In this document: piece by piece, positions 9,275 to 19,916 of the stretch
Position numbering within the stretch: position 1 is the stretch's first letter
How the letters are laid out: each line of letters starts with the position of its first letter
NCBI RefSeq assembly: GCF_014635845.1
Contig: NZ_BMDP01000003.1
Span: 372,001 to 436,000, forward strand
Source of the DNA: Oxalicibacterium solurbis
GTDB lineage: Bacteria; Pseudomonadota; Gammaproteobacteria; Burkholderiales; Burkholderiaceae_D
Direction of reading: 5' to 3'
DNA length: 64,000 bases
The notes under the pieces: model-generated
Seen by the model: only the letters and a program-made list of their open reading frames with translations
The model's database searches: none
What the model was told of the DNA's origin: nothing
Made by a program: the position numbers and the translations under genes

Positions 9275-9760
9275 ATGACTCTGCGCATCATTGCTACTGG
9301 CGGTACGTTCGACAAGCATTACGATGAAATCGAAGGCAAGCTGGGCTTTGGCCATGGCCATCTGCCGCATGTAATCAAGCGTGCCCGCATCACGATTCCG
9401 GTTCAGCTCGAACAATTACCCTTCCTCGATTCGCTGGACATGCACGATGCGGATCGCCAGCGCATTGCGGCCTCCTGCTTGCGTGCTGACGAAAAAAGCA
9501 TCGTCGTCATCCACGGCACCGATACGATGAAGGAAACCGCCGAAGTGCTCGGCGCAGCCCAGCTGCCGAAGACCATCGTGCTGACCGGCGCGATGATTCC
9601 GTACGAAGTGAAGAATTCGGATGCGCTGTTCAACTTCGGTTTTGCCTGCGGTATTGCGCAGACGTTGCCGCATGGGGTCTACATTGCGATGAATGCACGC
9701 ATCTTCACCTGGGACGACGTGCGCAAGAATCGCGTCGAAGGCGTGTTCGAGAAGGCCTGA
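9275..9760 (+). CDS. Short asparaginase-like protein (N-terminal domain only)
   Basis: 161 residues. TGGTFDK near the N-terminus carries the first catalytic threonine of type I/II asparaginases, and HGTDTM carries the second Thr-Asp pair; LTGAMIPYEVKNSDALFN also matches the family. Full-length enzymes have ~330 residues with a C-terminal domain that supplies part of the neighbouring active site. Here the protein ends cleanly after the N-terminal domain. The frame is intact with a hairpin behind it, so it does not look like a recent frameshift. Activity as an amidohydrolase is uncertain. Confidence 0.8.
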   Translation: MTLRIIATGGTFDKHYDEIEGKLGFGHGHLPHVIKRARITIPVQLEQLPFLDSLDMHDADRQRIAASCLRADEKSIVVIHGTDTMKETAEVLGAAQLPKTIVLTGAMIPYEVKNSDALFNFGFACGIAQTLPHGVYIAMNARIFTWDDVRKNRVEGVFEKA

Positions 9761-9792
9761 GTCGTAACACGAAAGACGTCCGCGCAAAAAAA

Positions 9793-9816
9793 AGCCCGCA
9801 CTTCCGGATGCGGGCT
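9793..9816. terminator. Hairpin after the asparaginase-like gene
   Basis: A perfect 8-bp stem agcccgca/tgcgggct with an 8-nt loop. The run of eight A residues lies on the left side, so a U-tract follows only for transcription on the minus strand; on the plus strand the tail is aaaagag. It may act as a weak or bidirectional terminator or as a 3'-end stabiliser. Confidence 0.5.
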
Positions 9817-10027
9817 AAAAGAGAATATCAATACTTGGAGAAGTATCGAAGCAGAGAATAACGGCTGATTGTGACGCCGTTATGACGGACAGACTTTGTT
9901 TGCATCACGTGTGCAATGTCATCTGCCTGTCATGATCAAGGCGCGGCTTTTCCTGTATTCGAATCATTCGCTGTCCGCCATCGGATAGTTTGCTGCGACA
10001 CCATATTGCGTATTCCCAGGATCTCTT

Positions 10028-10273
10028 ATGGATAATCTCGATGCCCTGACGGCCGCTGGCCTGCAGTTGCCAAGCCCGGCCTATCTGTTCGGCGCCATCC
10101 TGTTCGGCATCATCGGTTACGCCGCATGGCGATACGGCCGGAAAGCCGGTTTGCCGTATCCGAAGTGGATAGGCGTGGCATTGATGCTGTTTCCTTATGC
10201 CGTATCGCGTACGTCGTTGCTCTATCTGGTCGGCGGTGCGCTGTGCGTCGCACTGTACATTTCACGCGCCTAG
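10028..10273 (+). CDS. Small membrane protein
   Basis: 81 residues with two or three hydrophobic segments: PAYLFGAILFGIIGYAAW near 17-34, WIGVALMLFPYAV near 47-59 and LLYLVGGALCVALYI near 64-78. Basic residues between the first two (RYGRKAG) suggest that this loop faces the cytoplasm. No family recognised. It stands alone in the same orientation upstream of the DUF4153 gene. Confidence 0.6.
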   Translation: MDNLDALTAAGLQLPSPAYLFGAILFGIIGYAAWRYGRKAGLPYPKWIGVALMLFPYAVSRTSLLYLVGGALCVALYISRA

Positions 10274-10363
10274 CAGCGACGCTCTGCCCTGATTTGCGGT
10301 ATGGCGCTGTTGGCGCAATCGGGTAGAGTGCGGCATCGCCCAACATCATCCAGTGGAGGAAGC

Positions 10364-12205
10364 ATGCATATGACTGCAGACAGGGACGAGGAATCGGCAA
10401 TGCCGGAATCCATCGTCAGTGGCCGCGTCGCGCGGCTGCGAATGATCAGCGGTCTGTTGCAAGGCATCATCCTCTATGCGCTCTACTGGTCGGCCAGGCA
10501 CACCGGATGGCCGGCTGCGCACCCCTATCTGTTTGTGCCGCTGGTAACCGTATTTCTGTTGGTGCCGGCACTGTTCATTTCCGGCCTTGGCCATCTCGGC
10601 AATCGACGTCTGGCGATCTGGATGATTGTGGCGACAGCCATCTGCGCTTTACTGGCAATGCACGATGTCTGGCGAAACATGGACATACCCAGCGGTTGGT
10701 CGCTGACCGGCATCAAGCCAGCCGGATATCCGTTTTCCTGGTGGTTGCTGCTCTTCCTGGCGATAGGCTTCTATATCGCACATGCACTGGTACTGGCCGG
10801 GGCTGCAGACAGGCGGCGTATCGCCCGTTATCCGGCGTATTTCGAAGCGTCGTGGAAGCTGTGCATCCAGATCAAGTTCTCGCTGTTGTTCATAGGCGTG
10901 CTGTGGCTGATTCTGTGGCTGGGCAGTGCGCTGTTCATGCTGGTCAAACTCGACTTCCTGCGGCATCTTCTGACGCGCCCGTGGTTCTCGGTGACGGTGA
11001 CGGCTTTTGCATTTGCCGTTGCGTTGCACGTGACCGATGTGCGTCCCGGAATCGTGCGCGGCATACGCGGTTTGCTGCTGGTGCTGATGTCGTGGCTGCT
11101 GCCGGTGGCGACGCTGATCGTCGGCGGCTTCGTCGTCAGCCTGCCTTTCGTCGGCCTTGAGCCGTTGTGGGCGACACGCCATGCGACATCGGTTCTGCTG
11201 GGCGCAACGGCCGTGCTGATCTTGTTGATCAATGCCACGTTCCAGGGTGGTGAGCTGGGGCCACGCATCGTGCGTGTGCTGCGTATCGTTGCACGCATTG
11301 CCTGCCTGTTGCTGTTGCCGATGGTTGTCATTGCCGTCTATTCGCTGTCGTTGCGCGTGCAGCAGTATGGCTGGACTGCCGATCGCGTGATTGCTGCGGC
11401 CAGCCTGCTGGTGGCAGCCTGCTACGCCTGCGGTTACCTGTGGGCGGCTGTTCAGCGCGACACCTGGCTGGCGGGCATTGCGCCGACCAATATCGCGACG
11501 GCATTTGTGATCCTGGCGATGCTGATCGTGTTGTTCTCGCCATTTGGTGATCCGGCACGTCTGTCGGTCTCGAGTCAGATGGCGCGTCTGGAAAGCGGAA
11601 AGATTGCCGCTGCCGCTTTCGATTACAACTACCTGCGTTTCGAGGGAAAGCGTTATGGCAAGGAAGCGCTGGAAGTTCTGAAGAAGACGACGGCCGGTAT
11701 CGATGCACCAGCCATCCGGACGCAGGCCGAAACGGCATTGAACAAAAAGAACCGATGGGATCCCAACGACGGCAATCCGGTTGCCGACGTTACTTCGCGC
11801 ATGAAGGACATTACTGTCTGGCCGAAAAACGAAACGCTGCCGGAGAGTTTCCTGCAACAGCAATGGAACGGCACGACGAACGTGCCGGACTGCCTGCGTT
11901 TCCGTAACAGGCATTGCAACGCCTATCTGAAAGACGTGAATCGCGACGGTCATACCGATATCCTGTTGAGGAACGATAACCGCTATAGCGAGATCGCCAT
12001 CTTTACGCAGGATACGACTGACGGTCGATGGAGCAAGAGCGCCGTTATCTTCGGTGCACGCTGCAAGGACATGACGGAGGCGCTGCAAAGTGGTGATTAT
12101 CGTTTAGTGGAGCCGGCCTGGCAGGATCTGGAAATCGACGGAAGACGTCTCCATATACAACCATCGGAGAAGGACAACCTGCGTTGCGCCGAAGACCATC
12201 GTTGA
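10364..12205 (+). CDS. DUF4153-family integral membrane protein
   Basis: 613 residues from the ATG at 10364, which follows ggagga; a second ATG at 10370 has better spacing. About ten to twelve hydrophobic segments fill the first ~400 residues. A soluble C-terminal part of ~200 residues starts at DPARLSVSSQMARLESGKIA and DYNYLRFEGKRYGKEALEVL, segments I associate with DUF4153 proteins. The C-terminal domain includes the hydrophilic DVNRDGHTDILLRNDN stretch, resembling a calcium-binding or FG-GAP-like loop. The protein is of the inner membrane; its function is unknown. Confidence 0.7.
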   Translation: MHMTADRDEESAMPESIVSGRVARLRMISGLLQGIILYALYWSARHTGWPAAHPYLFVPLVTVFLLVPALFISGLGHLGNRRLAIWMIVATAICALLAMHDVWRNMDIPSGWSLTGIKPAGYPFSWWLLLFLAIGFYIAHALVLAGAADRRRIARYPAYFEASWKLCIQIKFSLLFIGVLWLILWLGSALFMLVKLDFLRHLLTRPWFSVTVTAFAFAVALHVTDVRPGIVRGIRGLLLVLMSWLLPVATLIVGGFVVSLPFVGLEPLWATRHATSVLLGATAVLILLINATFQGGELGPRIVRVLRIVARIACLLLLPMVVIAVYSLSLRVQQYGWTADRVIAAASLLVAACYACGYLWAAVQRDTWLAGIAPTNIATAFVILAMLIVLFSPFGDPARLSVSSQMARLESGKIAAAAFDYNYLRFEGKRYGKEALEVLKKTTAGIDAPAIRTQAETALNKKNRWDPNDGNPVADVTSRMKDITVWPKNETLPESFLQQQWNGTTNVPDCLRFRNRHCNAYLKDVNRDGHTDILLRNDNRYSEIAIFTQDTTDGRWSKSAVIFGARCKDMTEALQSGDYRLVEPAWQDLEIDGRRLHIQPSEKDNLRCAEDHR

Positions 12206-12399
12206 AAAACGATCTCCGATAAGCGGCTTCAGATGCATGATTTTCAACTGAGGCACAACGTCAGATGATTTGGGACTAGAATCAAATCAAGTGGACTGAA
12301 AACGGTCTGCCGTCACAAAGACAATCAACAAGGAGGAAGCGGCGGAGCTCTAATGAGTTGGCACCATTCGTTTGGCTAGCAATCAAACAGGAGAGAACA

Positions 12400-12624
12400 A
12401 TGGACAAGGCACTGAAAGAATGCCCGCTGTGCGGAAGCCCGGCGGAATTGAAGAAGTCTTATTATCTTGAGTCCGAGTTGCCTTACAGCTACGTGCATTG
12501 CACGCATGAGGGATGCGCCCTGCATCACAATGCTCCGCATTTCAGCGGCGATATCGAGGCGAAAAACAGCCAGAAGGCCGTCGAATCGTGGAACAAGCGC
12601 GAGAATATTCCTGCTCACTCCTGA
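12400..12624 (+). CDS. Lar-like zinc-ribbon protein
   Basis: 74 residues with a good RBS (aggaga) before the ATG. CPLCGSPAEL near the N-terminus, a spaced VHCTHEGC pair, and a C-terminal A-x-x-x-W-N-K-R match the small Lar (restriction alleviation) zinc-ribbon family, often carried by phages and chromosomes. Family members can modulate type I restriction, but many homologues are untested. A restriction-type gene set lies 16 kb away, which is suggestive only. Confidence 0.65.
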   Translation: MDKALKECPLCGSPAELKKSYYLESELPYSYVHCTHEGCALHHNAPHFSGDIEAKNSQKAVESWNKRENIPAHS

Positions 12625-12644
12625 CGTCGTAGTAAATCCTGACG

Positions 12645-12676
12645 AAACGGCCTGATGCAATTCAGGCCGTTTTTGT
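12645..12676 (+). terminator. Rho-independent terminator after the Lar-like gene
   Basis: An 11-bp perfect stem aaacggcctga/tcaggccgttt with a 6-nt loop, followed by ttgtttt. Confidence 0.85.
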
Positions 12677-12678
12677 TT

Positions 12679-12798
12679 TCAGCGCATTTGTGCAATCAAG
12701 GTGCCGGCATCGCCGCCAGTGCCATGCGCGACGGTAGAGCAGAAGAAGCTGAGCGCAGCGGCGACAAAGAGAAAACCGATGATCGCAAGTTTGCGCAT
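12679..12798 (-). CDS. Small secreted or membrane peptide, 39 aa
   Basis: The ATG at 12798 is preceded by ggaggt with 5-base spacing, a strong ribosome binding site. The product MRKLAIIGFLFVAAALSFFC... has a basic start and a ~16-residue hydrophobic core, like a signal peptide or a single membrane helix, then a short Gly/Thr-rich tail. No family recognised; called on start-site quality and hydrophobic pattern only. Confidence 0.45.
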   Translation of the reverse strand: MRKLAIIGFLFVAAALSFFCSTVAHGTGGDAGTLIAQMR

Positions 12799-12983
12799 GA
12801 TGACCTCCATGATGGATTCGCCCGGACGGCCAGTCGCCGCCAAAGCATCATCGCAGTCACTCAGCGTAGCCGATATCGGCAATCGCCACATCCTGTTGTC
12901 GGAAAAACGACGATGTTTCCATCCGGCATGCAGCGGCCATGAAAAGTGCCGGCAAGGCGCAAGTCAATGTAGTACCAATAAAA

Positions 12984-13003
12984 AAGCCCGCCGAAGCGGG
13001 CTT
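12984..13003 (-). terminator. Terminator of the lpxO-like gene
   Basis: Read on the minus strand, an 8-bp stem aagcccgc/gcgggctt with a 4-nt loop is followed by a T-rich run (tttttattgg). It lies 20 bp behind the stop codon of the hydroxylase gene. Confidence 0.85.
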
Positions 13004-13022
13004 TGTACAAAATACAGCGTGT

Positions 13023-13925
13023 TCAGATCAACACGATGCCGGCGACCAGAGCGATCAGGAATGACCACTTGATGCCGTAGTACAGCGGGCGATTGCGTGC
13101 TTTCAGACGTTTGAAGGCGGCGCGTACCGAGTAGATGTATTTGAATGCCTTGTTGACCCCGCCGGTGCGGTCGCCCATATCGTTCGGCGCCGCCGTCGCA
13201 GCCATCACCGTGCTGCTGAACCAGTGATTGATCGCTTGCGCCCAGCCCCACTTCATCTGCCGTTCCAGATCGCAGAACAGGATGATGCGGTTCTTGTCGC
13301 TTTCGTTGGCAGCCCAGTGAATATAGGTTTCGTCGAAGATCACCGCTTCGCCGTCGCGCCAGCTGTAGCGAATGCCGTCGACATCGATGAAGCAGCGGTC
13401 ATCGTTCGGCGTCACCAGGCCGAGGTGATAGCGCAGCGAGCCTGCATACGGATCGCGATGCTTGCCAAGATCGGAACCCGGCGGCAACTGCGTGAACATC
13501 GCCGCCTTGACACTCGGTATCGAATCCAGCAGGGCCACCGTGCGCGGGCAGCGCTGCACGGCGGACGGGTGGCTTTCGCCGTACCACTTCAGATAGAAAC
13601 GGGTCCAGCCGCGGCGGAAGAAGGAATTGAAGCCGGCGTCGTCCATGTTGGCCGAAGCCTTGATGGCGCCCTCGCCCTGAAGTGCGATCGCTTCGTCACG
13701 GATGATGTGCCAGTTTTCCGCCAGCTTTTTCAGTTCAGGGTAGCTGTCGACGTCGTGGTAAGGCTTGTCGGGCTGGCTGGAAAACAGCGTCATGAACGCG
13801 TTGATCGGCGCCATGAAGGTCGAGTGGTCCGTCGACTGGCGCAGCCAGCGATAGCGTATCTTGCCGCGGAAATGCGTGTAGCAGACGCTGGCGAGAAACA
13901 GCGTGATAAGGGTCCATTTAATCAT
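13023..13925 (-). CDS. lpxO: LpxO-type aspartyl/asparaginyl beta-hydroxylase family dioxygenase
   Basis: 300 residues. An N-terminal hydrophobic anchor (WTLITLFLASVCYTHF) and a C-terminal hydrophobic segment (WSFLIALVAGIVLI) flank the catalytic domain. The Fe(II) ligands of the family are visible as GKHRDPY (HxD) and YIHWAANESDKNRIILFCD (distal His followed by the 2-oxoglutarate-binding Arg). LpxO hydroxylates the 3'-secondary acyl chain of lipid A with O2 and 2-oxoglutarate at the inner membrane. Two anchors and the length match this group better than soluble peptide hydroxylases. Confidence 0.8.
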   Translation of the reverse strand: MIKWTLITLFLASVCYTHFRGKIRYRWLRQSTDHSTFMAPINAFMTLFSSQPDKPYHDVDSYPELKKLAENWHIIRDEAIALQGEGAIKASANMDDAGFNSFFRRGWTRFYLKWYGESHPSAVQRCPRTVALLDSIPSVKAAMFTQLPPGSDLGKHRDPYAGSLRYHLGLVTPNDDRCFIDVDGIRYSWRDGEAVIFDETYIHWAANESDKNRIILFCDLERQMKWGWAQAINHWFSSTVMAATAAPNDMGDRTGGVNKAFKYIYSVRAAFKRLKARNRPLYYGIKWSFLIALVAGIVLI

Positions 13926-14122
13926 GGCAGAGGGCTGTGATTACGGTGGGAGAGTCGTTAGGAAAGACGCAGTAAAAATGCGAAAAAACAAATTGTACTC
14001 AACTGCCGTCGATCTTGTTTGGCGATCAACGCGTGTTAGCATTTGCGCAACGCCTTCCAAGGCGTATCGGTACATGAATGTGCATGATGTCGACTGTCGC
14101 ATTTTCTGAAAAGGAGAACCGT

Positions 14123-14527
14123 ATGGGCTTACTGGATAACCTGACGAATATGACCGCTGGCGCATTGGGGAAGGATGGCGGTGGCGGCTTGCTGCCGATC
14201 GTTTTGAAGCAGCTGGCCAATTACCCGGGTGGGATACAGGGATTGATTGCCAACTTTCAGCAAGGCGGATTGGGAGAGATTGTGCAGTCGTGGATTGGCT
14301 CGGGAGCGAATCTGCCTGTGACGGCCGATCAACTGGGCAGTGTGCTGGCGCCGTCTACCGTGGATAACATTGCCGCCGAGAGCGGACAGAGCAAGCCGGC
14401 CGTGCTTGAAGCGTTGACCGGGCTGTTACCGAAGATCGTCGATCAAGCAACGGAAGGCGGCAATGTGCCGGCTTCCGGTAGTTTCGATGCGTCTGCCCTG
14501 CTCGGCATGCTGACCAAGCTGGGCTAA
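14123..14527 (+). CDS. YidB-like protein (DUF937)
   Basis: 134 residues from the ATG at 14123 after aaaaggaga. MGLLDNLTNMTAGALG, followed by LLPIVLKQLANYPGGIQGLIANFQQGGLGEIVQSWIG, is characteristic of the YidB/DUF937 family, as is the C-terminal GLLPKIVDQ... segment. These are small soluble or envelope-associated proteins of unknown role. The gene is monocistronic and convergent with icd across a strong hairpin. Confidence 0.8.
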   Translation: MGLLDNLTNMTAGALGKDGGGGLLPIVLKQLANYPGGIQGLIANFQQGGLGEIVQSWIGSGANLPVTADQLGSVLAPSTVDNIAAESGQSKPAVLEALTGLLPKIVDQATEGGNVPASGSFDASALLGMLTKLG

Positions 14528-14537
14528 GAAGAAACAT

Positions 14538-14565
14538 CCGGTTTCGGCGCAAGAGCCGAAACCGG
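14538..14565. terminator. Hairpin between convergent yidB-like and icd genes
   Basis: A perfect 11-bp stem ccggtttcggc/gccgaaaccgg with a 6-nt loop. It lies between two convergent stop codons, so it can serve either strand. No clear U-tract is present on either side. Confidence 0.6.
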
Positions 14566-14572
14566 AAGGCGA

Positions 14573-16864
<2,292 letters not shown>

Positions 16865-16966
16865 TTATCCGCAAAGGGCGCGAAGCTGCTGCCGGCGAAG
16901 AAGGCGTCGGATTTTGCCGACGAACATGTTGACAGCCGATACGTTGGCGATCAAAATTCAATAACC

Positions 16967-16984
16967 GACCAGTCGTCTATAAAT
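16967..16984 (+). promoter_or_regulatory. Putative operator upstream of the TetR gene
   Basis: gaccagtcgtctataaat at 16967-16984 is the exact reverse complement of 17582-17599, before the isochorismatase-family gene. It contains an imperfect dyad (tgacc...gtcta) of the kind TetR regulators bind and lies 7 bp before the start codon of the regulator gene, so it is probably a site for autorepression. Confidence 0.7.
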
Positions 16985-16991
16985 TATTCTC

Positions 16992-17567
16992 ATGCCACGT
17001 CCAGCCAATCCTGAAGTCAGAGAGCGCCTGTTGTCGCTTGGCCGCCAAGTCGTGCACGAAAACGGCTATCACGCTTGCGGCGTACAGGATATTACGGCAG
17101 CTGCCGGCATTCCCAAGGGGTCTTTTTACAGCTATTTCTCTAGCAAGGAAGCATTTGCCGGTGAAATTCTCGAGGCGTATTGGTCCGAGATCGAAGCATT
17201 GCAGACAAATGTGCGGCAAACCAAAGACCCATTGACGGCATTGCGTACGCACTTTCGTTTGATTGCCGATTTCCATGCCCGAACCAATTTCGCGCGAGGC
17301 TGCCTGATCGGCAATCTGGCGATTGAACTTGGCGGCAGCAACGATACATTGCGCGCGCAATTGGAGGACTTGTTCAAACGGTGGGAGGCGGCGGTCGAGG
17401 CCAAGGTAGCCGCTGTACTGCCGAAAGCATCTATGGCCGAACGCCGCAATATTGCGGCCTCATTGGTGGATGCGTTCGAGGGCGCCGTCATGCGCGCCAA
17501 AATCGACCGCAATCGTGGGTCGTTCGATCGATTCGACAAAACTTTGGCAGCAAGGCTCAGCAGCTGA
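16992..17567 (+). CDS. TetR-family transcriptional regulator (AcuR/NemR-like)
   Basis: 191 residues. The N-terminal helix-turn-helix spans ~10-56 (QDITAAAGIPKGSFYSYFSSKEAF). The C-terminal ligand domain, with FARGCLIGNLAIELGGSNDTLRAQL, resembles the AcuR/NemR branch, which responds to electrophiles or small acids; Cys is present in RGCLIG. It lies 56 bp upstream of an isochorismatase-family hydrolase in the same orientation. Matching elements before both genes suggest that it represses itself and the hydrolase. Confidence 0.85.
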   Translation: MPRPANPEVRERLLSLGRQVVHENGYHACGVQDITAAAGIPKGSFYSYFSSKEAFAGEILEAYWSEIEALQTNVRQTKDPLTALRTHFRLIADFHARTNFARGCLIGNLAIELGGSNDTLRAQLEDLFKRWEAAVEAKVAAVLPKASMAERRNIAASLVDAFEGAVMRAKIDRNRGSFDRFDKTLAARLSS

Positions 17568-17581
17568 AATTTTTTTGATTT

Positions 17582-17599
17582 ATTTATAGACGACTGGTC
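17582..17599 (+). promoter_or_regulatory. Putative TetR operator upstream of the isochorismatase-family gene
   Basis: atttatagacgactggtc is the exact inverted copy of 16967-16984. It is positioned 24 bp before the ATG, where repressor binding would block transcription start or the early transcript. Confidence 0.7.
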
Positions 17600-17623
17600 A
17601 CTTATATTTGAAAGGAAATTGCC

Positions 17624-18346
17624 ATGTCTACTCCACATCAGCATCACAATCCGTATGCCGATCCGCAGGATCCACTATTCAAACCGACCGGGTTCGTACT
17701 TGATCCCACGCGTGCTGCGCTGGTGGTAGTCGATCCGCAGAACGACTTCCTTAGTCCGCAAGGCGTGAGTTGGCCTTTTTTCGGCGATAGCGTAACGGAG
17801 AACAATGTTGTGGCCCATCTCGAAGAACTGTTCGCCGCTGCGAAGCGGGCCGGCATGACGGTCGCCGTCTCGCCGCATTACTATTATCCAAACGATCACC
17901 AATGGCAATTTGGTGGCCCGCTCGAACATGTCATGCATGAGATCAACATGTTTGCACGACGCGGACCGTTGACGTTGGAGGAATTCGAGGGATCCGGCGC
18001 GGATTTTCTCGAGTCGCTTAAACCATACATCCTGGATGGAAAAACCATCATCGCGTCACCGCACAAGGTATATGGTCCAGAATCAAACGATCTCGCCTTG
18101 CAATTGCGGAAACGGGGCGTGTCACAAATTCTGCTGGCGGGGATGGCTGCGAATCTGTGTATCGAATCGCATCTGCGCGAACTGATTGAGCAGGGATTTG
18201 AAGTCGCAGTAGTGCGCGACGCCACTGCGGGGCCGCGGATACCGGAAGGCGACGGCTATCTGGCTGCCATGATCAACTTCCGATTTCTCGCGCATGCATT
18301 GCCGACGACGGCGGAAGCAATCGCACAGATGAGCCGCGCAGTGTAA
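17624..18346 (+). CDS. Isochorismatase-family cysteine hydrolase
   Basis: 240 residues with RBS gaaaggaa before the ATG. The family triad is in place: D37 in VVDPQNDF, K148 in SPHKVYGP and the nucleophile C179 in GMAANLCIES, with the usual cis-peptide GMAAN. Such enzymes are amidases or hydrolases acting on small compounds (e.g. nicotinamidase, N-carbamoylsarcosine amidase and related proteins). The His-rich start (HQHHNPY) is unusual. It is likely controlled by the adjacent TetR protein; the substrate is not evident. Confidence 0.85.
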   Translation: MSTPHQHHNPYADPQDPLFKPTGFVLDPTRAALVVVDPQNDFLSPQGVSWPFFGDSVTENNVVAHLEELFAAAKRAGMTVAVSPHYYYPNDHQWQFGGPLEHVMHEINMFARRGPLTLEEFEGSGADFLESLKPYILDGKTIIASPHKVYGPESNDLALQLRKRGVSQILLAGMAANLCIESHLRELIEQGFEVAVVRDATAGPRIPEGDGYLAAMINFRFLAHALPTTAEAIAQMSRAV

Positions 18347-18409
18347 TCGTTGTTAATAAACAGCCGCTTTCAATTGAACTTGAGGCGACTGTCCGTAACG
18401 GCGAGATTT

Positions 18410-19804
18410 CTATTTCCCGATGCAGAAACGACTGAAGATCACACCCAGCAAATCATCCGACGTGAACTCGCCGGTGATGCTGGACAGGCGTTCCTGTGCC
18501 AGACGCAGTTCTTCGGCGAACAGATCGAGTGCCGGTGCAGAAGCTTCGCTGTCATGCGCCGCGTGCTGGGCTGCCATTTCCAGATGGTCGTGCGCGGATT
18601 TCAGTGCGATCAGGTGACGCTCACGTGCGAGGTACAGCGACTCGCCGGTCTGCTGCCAGCCGACCAGGCGCAGCAGTTCGCTACGCAACAAGTCCGTGCC
18701 GGATAGATCGGCAGCCGACAGATAGATATGTGTGGCATCCGGCATGCGATCGATGGCCGGCTTGTGGCCGGACAGGTCGATCTTGTTCCAGATGCGGATG
18801 ACCGGCACGTTCAGCGGGAAGCGTGCGACGATTTCTTCATCTTCCCGCGTAGGGCCGCGGCTGGCGTCCAGCATATGGACGATGACGTCGGCTTTATCAA
18901 CGGCCGACCATGTGCGTGCGATACCGATGCGTTCGACTTCGTCGGTGGCGTCGGAAGCACCGCGAATACCGGCGGTGTCGATGATGTTGATCGGGATGCC
19001 TTCGATCTGGATGGTCTCGATCACTTTGTCGCGCGTGGTGCCGGCGATCGGCGTGACGATGGCAACATCGTTGCCGGCTAGTGCGTTCAACAGCGACGAC
19101 TTGCCGACGTTGGGCTGGCCGGCCAGCACGATGTTCAGGCCGTCGCGCAGCAGTGCGCCTTGCGCCGATTGCTTGAACACCTGTTGCAACGCTTCGCGGA
19201 TCGCATCGAGCTGACCCCGTGCATCGGATTGCTGCAGGAAATCGATTTCTTCTTCCGGGAAGTCCAGCGTCGCTTCAACCAGCATGCGCAGGCGCGTGAC
19301 ACGTTCAACCAGATCGTGAATGGTTTTCGAGAATGCACCAGACAGCGATTCCGATGCGGATTTGGCCGCAGCTTCCGTCGATGCTTCGATCAGATCGGCG
19401 ACCGCTTCGGCCTGGGCCAGATCCAGTTTGTCGTTGAGGAAGGCGCGGTGCGTGAATTCGCCCGGTTGCGCCATGCGCAGGCCGATGCCCTCGCCGGCCT
19501 GCAGGCAGCGCGTCAGCAGCATCTGCAGCACGACAGGGCCACCGTGGCCTTGCAGTTCCAGTACGTCTTCACCAGTGTAGGAGTGCGGCGCCTTGAAATG
19601 GATGGCCAGTCCCTTGTCGATGATGCTGCCATCGCCGTTGAGAAAGCCCAGATACGTTGCCTGCCGCGGTTGCAGTGGCTTATTGGGGCCGCAAACGGCT
19701 GTGATGACGGAGGAAAGATCTTTGCCGGAGATGCGGACGATGCCGATACCGCCGCGCCCCGGTGCGGTGGCGATGGCGGCGATGGGAGAAGAGTCGAAGT
19801 TCAT
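18410..19804 (-). CDS. mnmE: tRNA uridine-5-carboxymethylaminomethyl modification GTPase
   Basis: 464 residues, the normal length. The N-terminal tetrahydrofolate-binding domain begins [24 protein letters not shown]. The inserted G domain carries GQPNVGKSS (G1), DTAGIR (G3) and NKID (G4). The C-terminus FCIGK matches the family FCIGK box with the catalytic Cys. With MnmG it modifies the wobble uridine of several tRNAs in the cytoplasm. The location downstream of yidC in the rpmH-rnpA-yidD-yidC-mnmE block is widely conserved, though a terminator separates the two here. Confidence 0.97.
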   Translation of the reverse strand: MNFDSSPIAAIATAPGRGGIGIVRISGKDLSSVITAVCGPNKPLQPRQATYLGFLNGDGSIIDKGLAIHFKAPHSYTGEDVLELQGHGGPVVLQMLLTRCLQAGEGIGLRMAQPGEFTHRAFLNDKLDLAQAEAVADLIEASTEAAAKSASESLSGAFSKTIHDLVERVTRLRMLVEATLDFPEEEIDFLQQSDARGQLDAIREALQQVFKQSAQGALLRDGLNIVLAGQPNVGKSSLLNALAGNDVAIVTPIAGTTRDKVIETIQIEGIPINIIDTAGIRGASDATDEVERIGIARTWSAVDKADVIVHMLDASRGPTREDEEIVARFPLNVPVIRIWNKIDLSGHKPAIDRMPDATHIYLSAADLSGTDLLRSELLRLVGWQQTGESLYLARERHLIALKSAHDHLEMAAQHAAHDSEASAPALDLFAEELRLAQERLSSITGEFTSDDLLGVIFSRFCIGK

Positions 19805-19857
19805 GGAGCCATTCTATGTTTGTTCAAACAGGCAGCGCAACTGAACAGCAATAAAAA

Positions 19858-19885
19858 AAGCCCGTGAAGTCACGGGCTTTTTGAA
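19858..19885 (-). terminator. Terminator between yidC and mnmE
   Basis: On the minus strand a 9-10-bp stem aagcccgtg/cacgggctt is followed by a T-run (ttttttt). It lies directly behind the yidC stop codon. Confidence 0.85.
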
Positions 19886-19916
19886 TACTTCTGGTAGCGG
19901 TGCGCTTTATATCTTC

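Noticed and set aside
9793-9816. Calling the hairpin a standard plus-strand terminator
   Set aside because: The T-tract lies on the wrong side for the plus-strand gene, so it is reported only as a hairpin of uncertain role.
10649-12088. 479-codon minus-strand open frame opposite the DUF4153 gene
   Set aside because: Low-complexity His/Gln/Arg-rich translation typical of an antisense shadow in GC-rich DNA.
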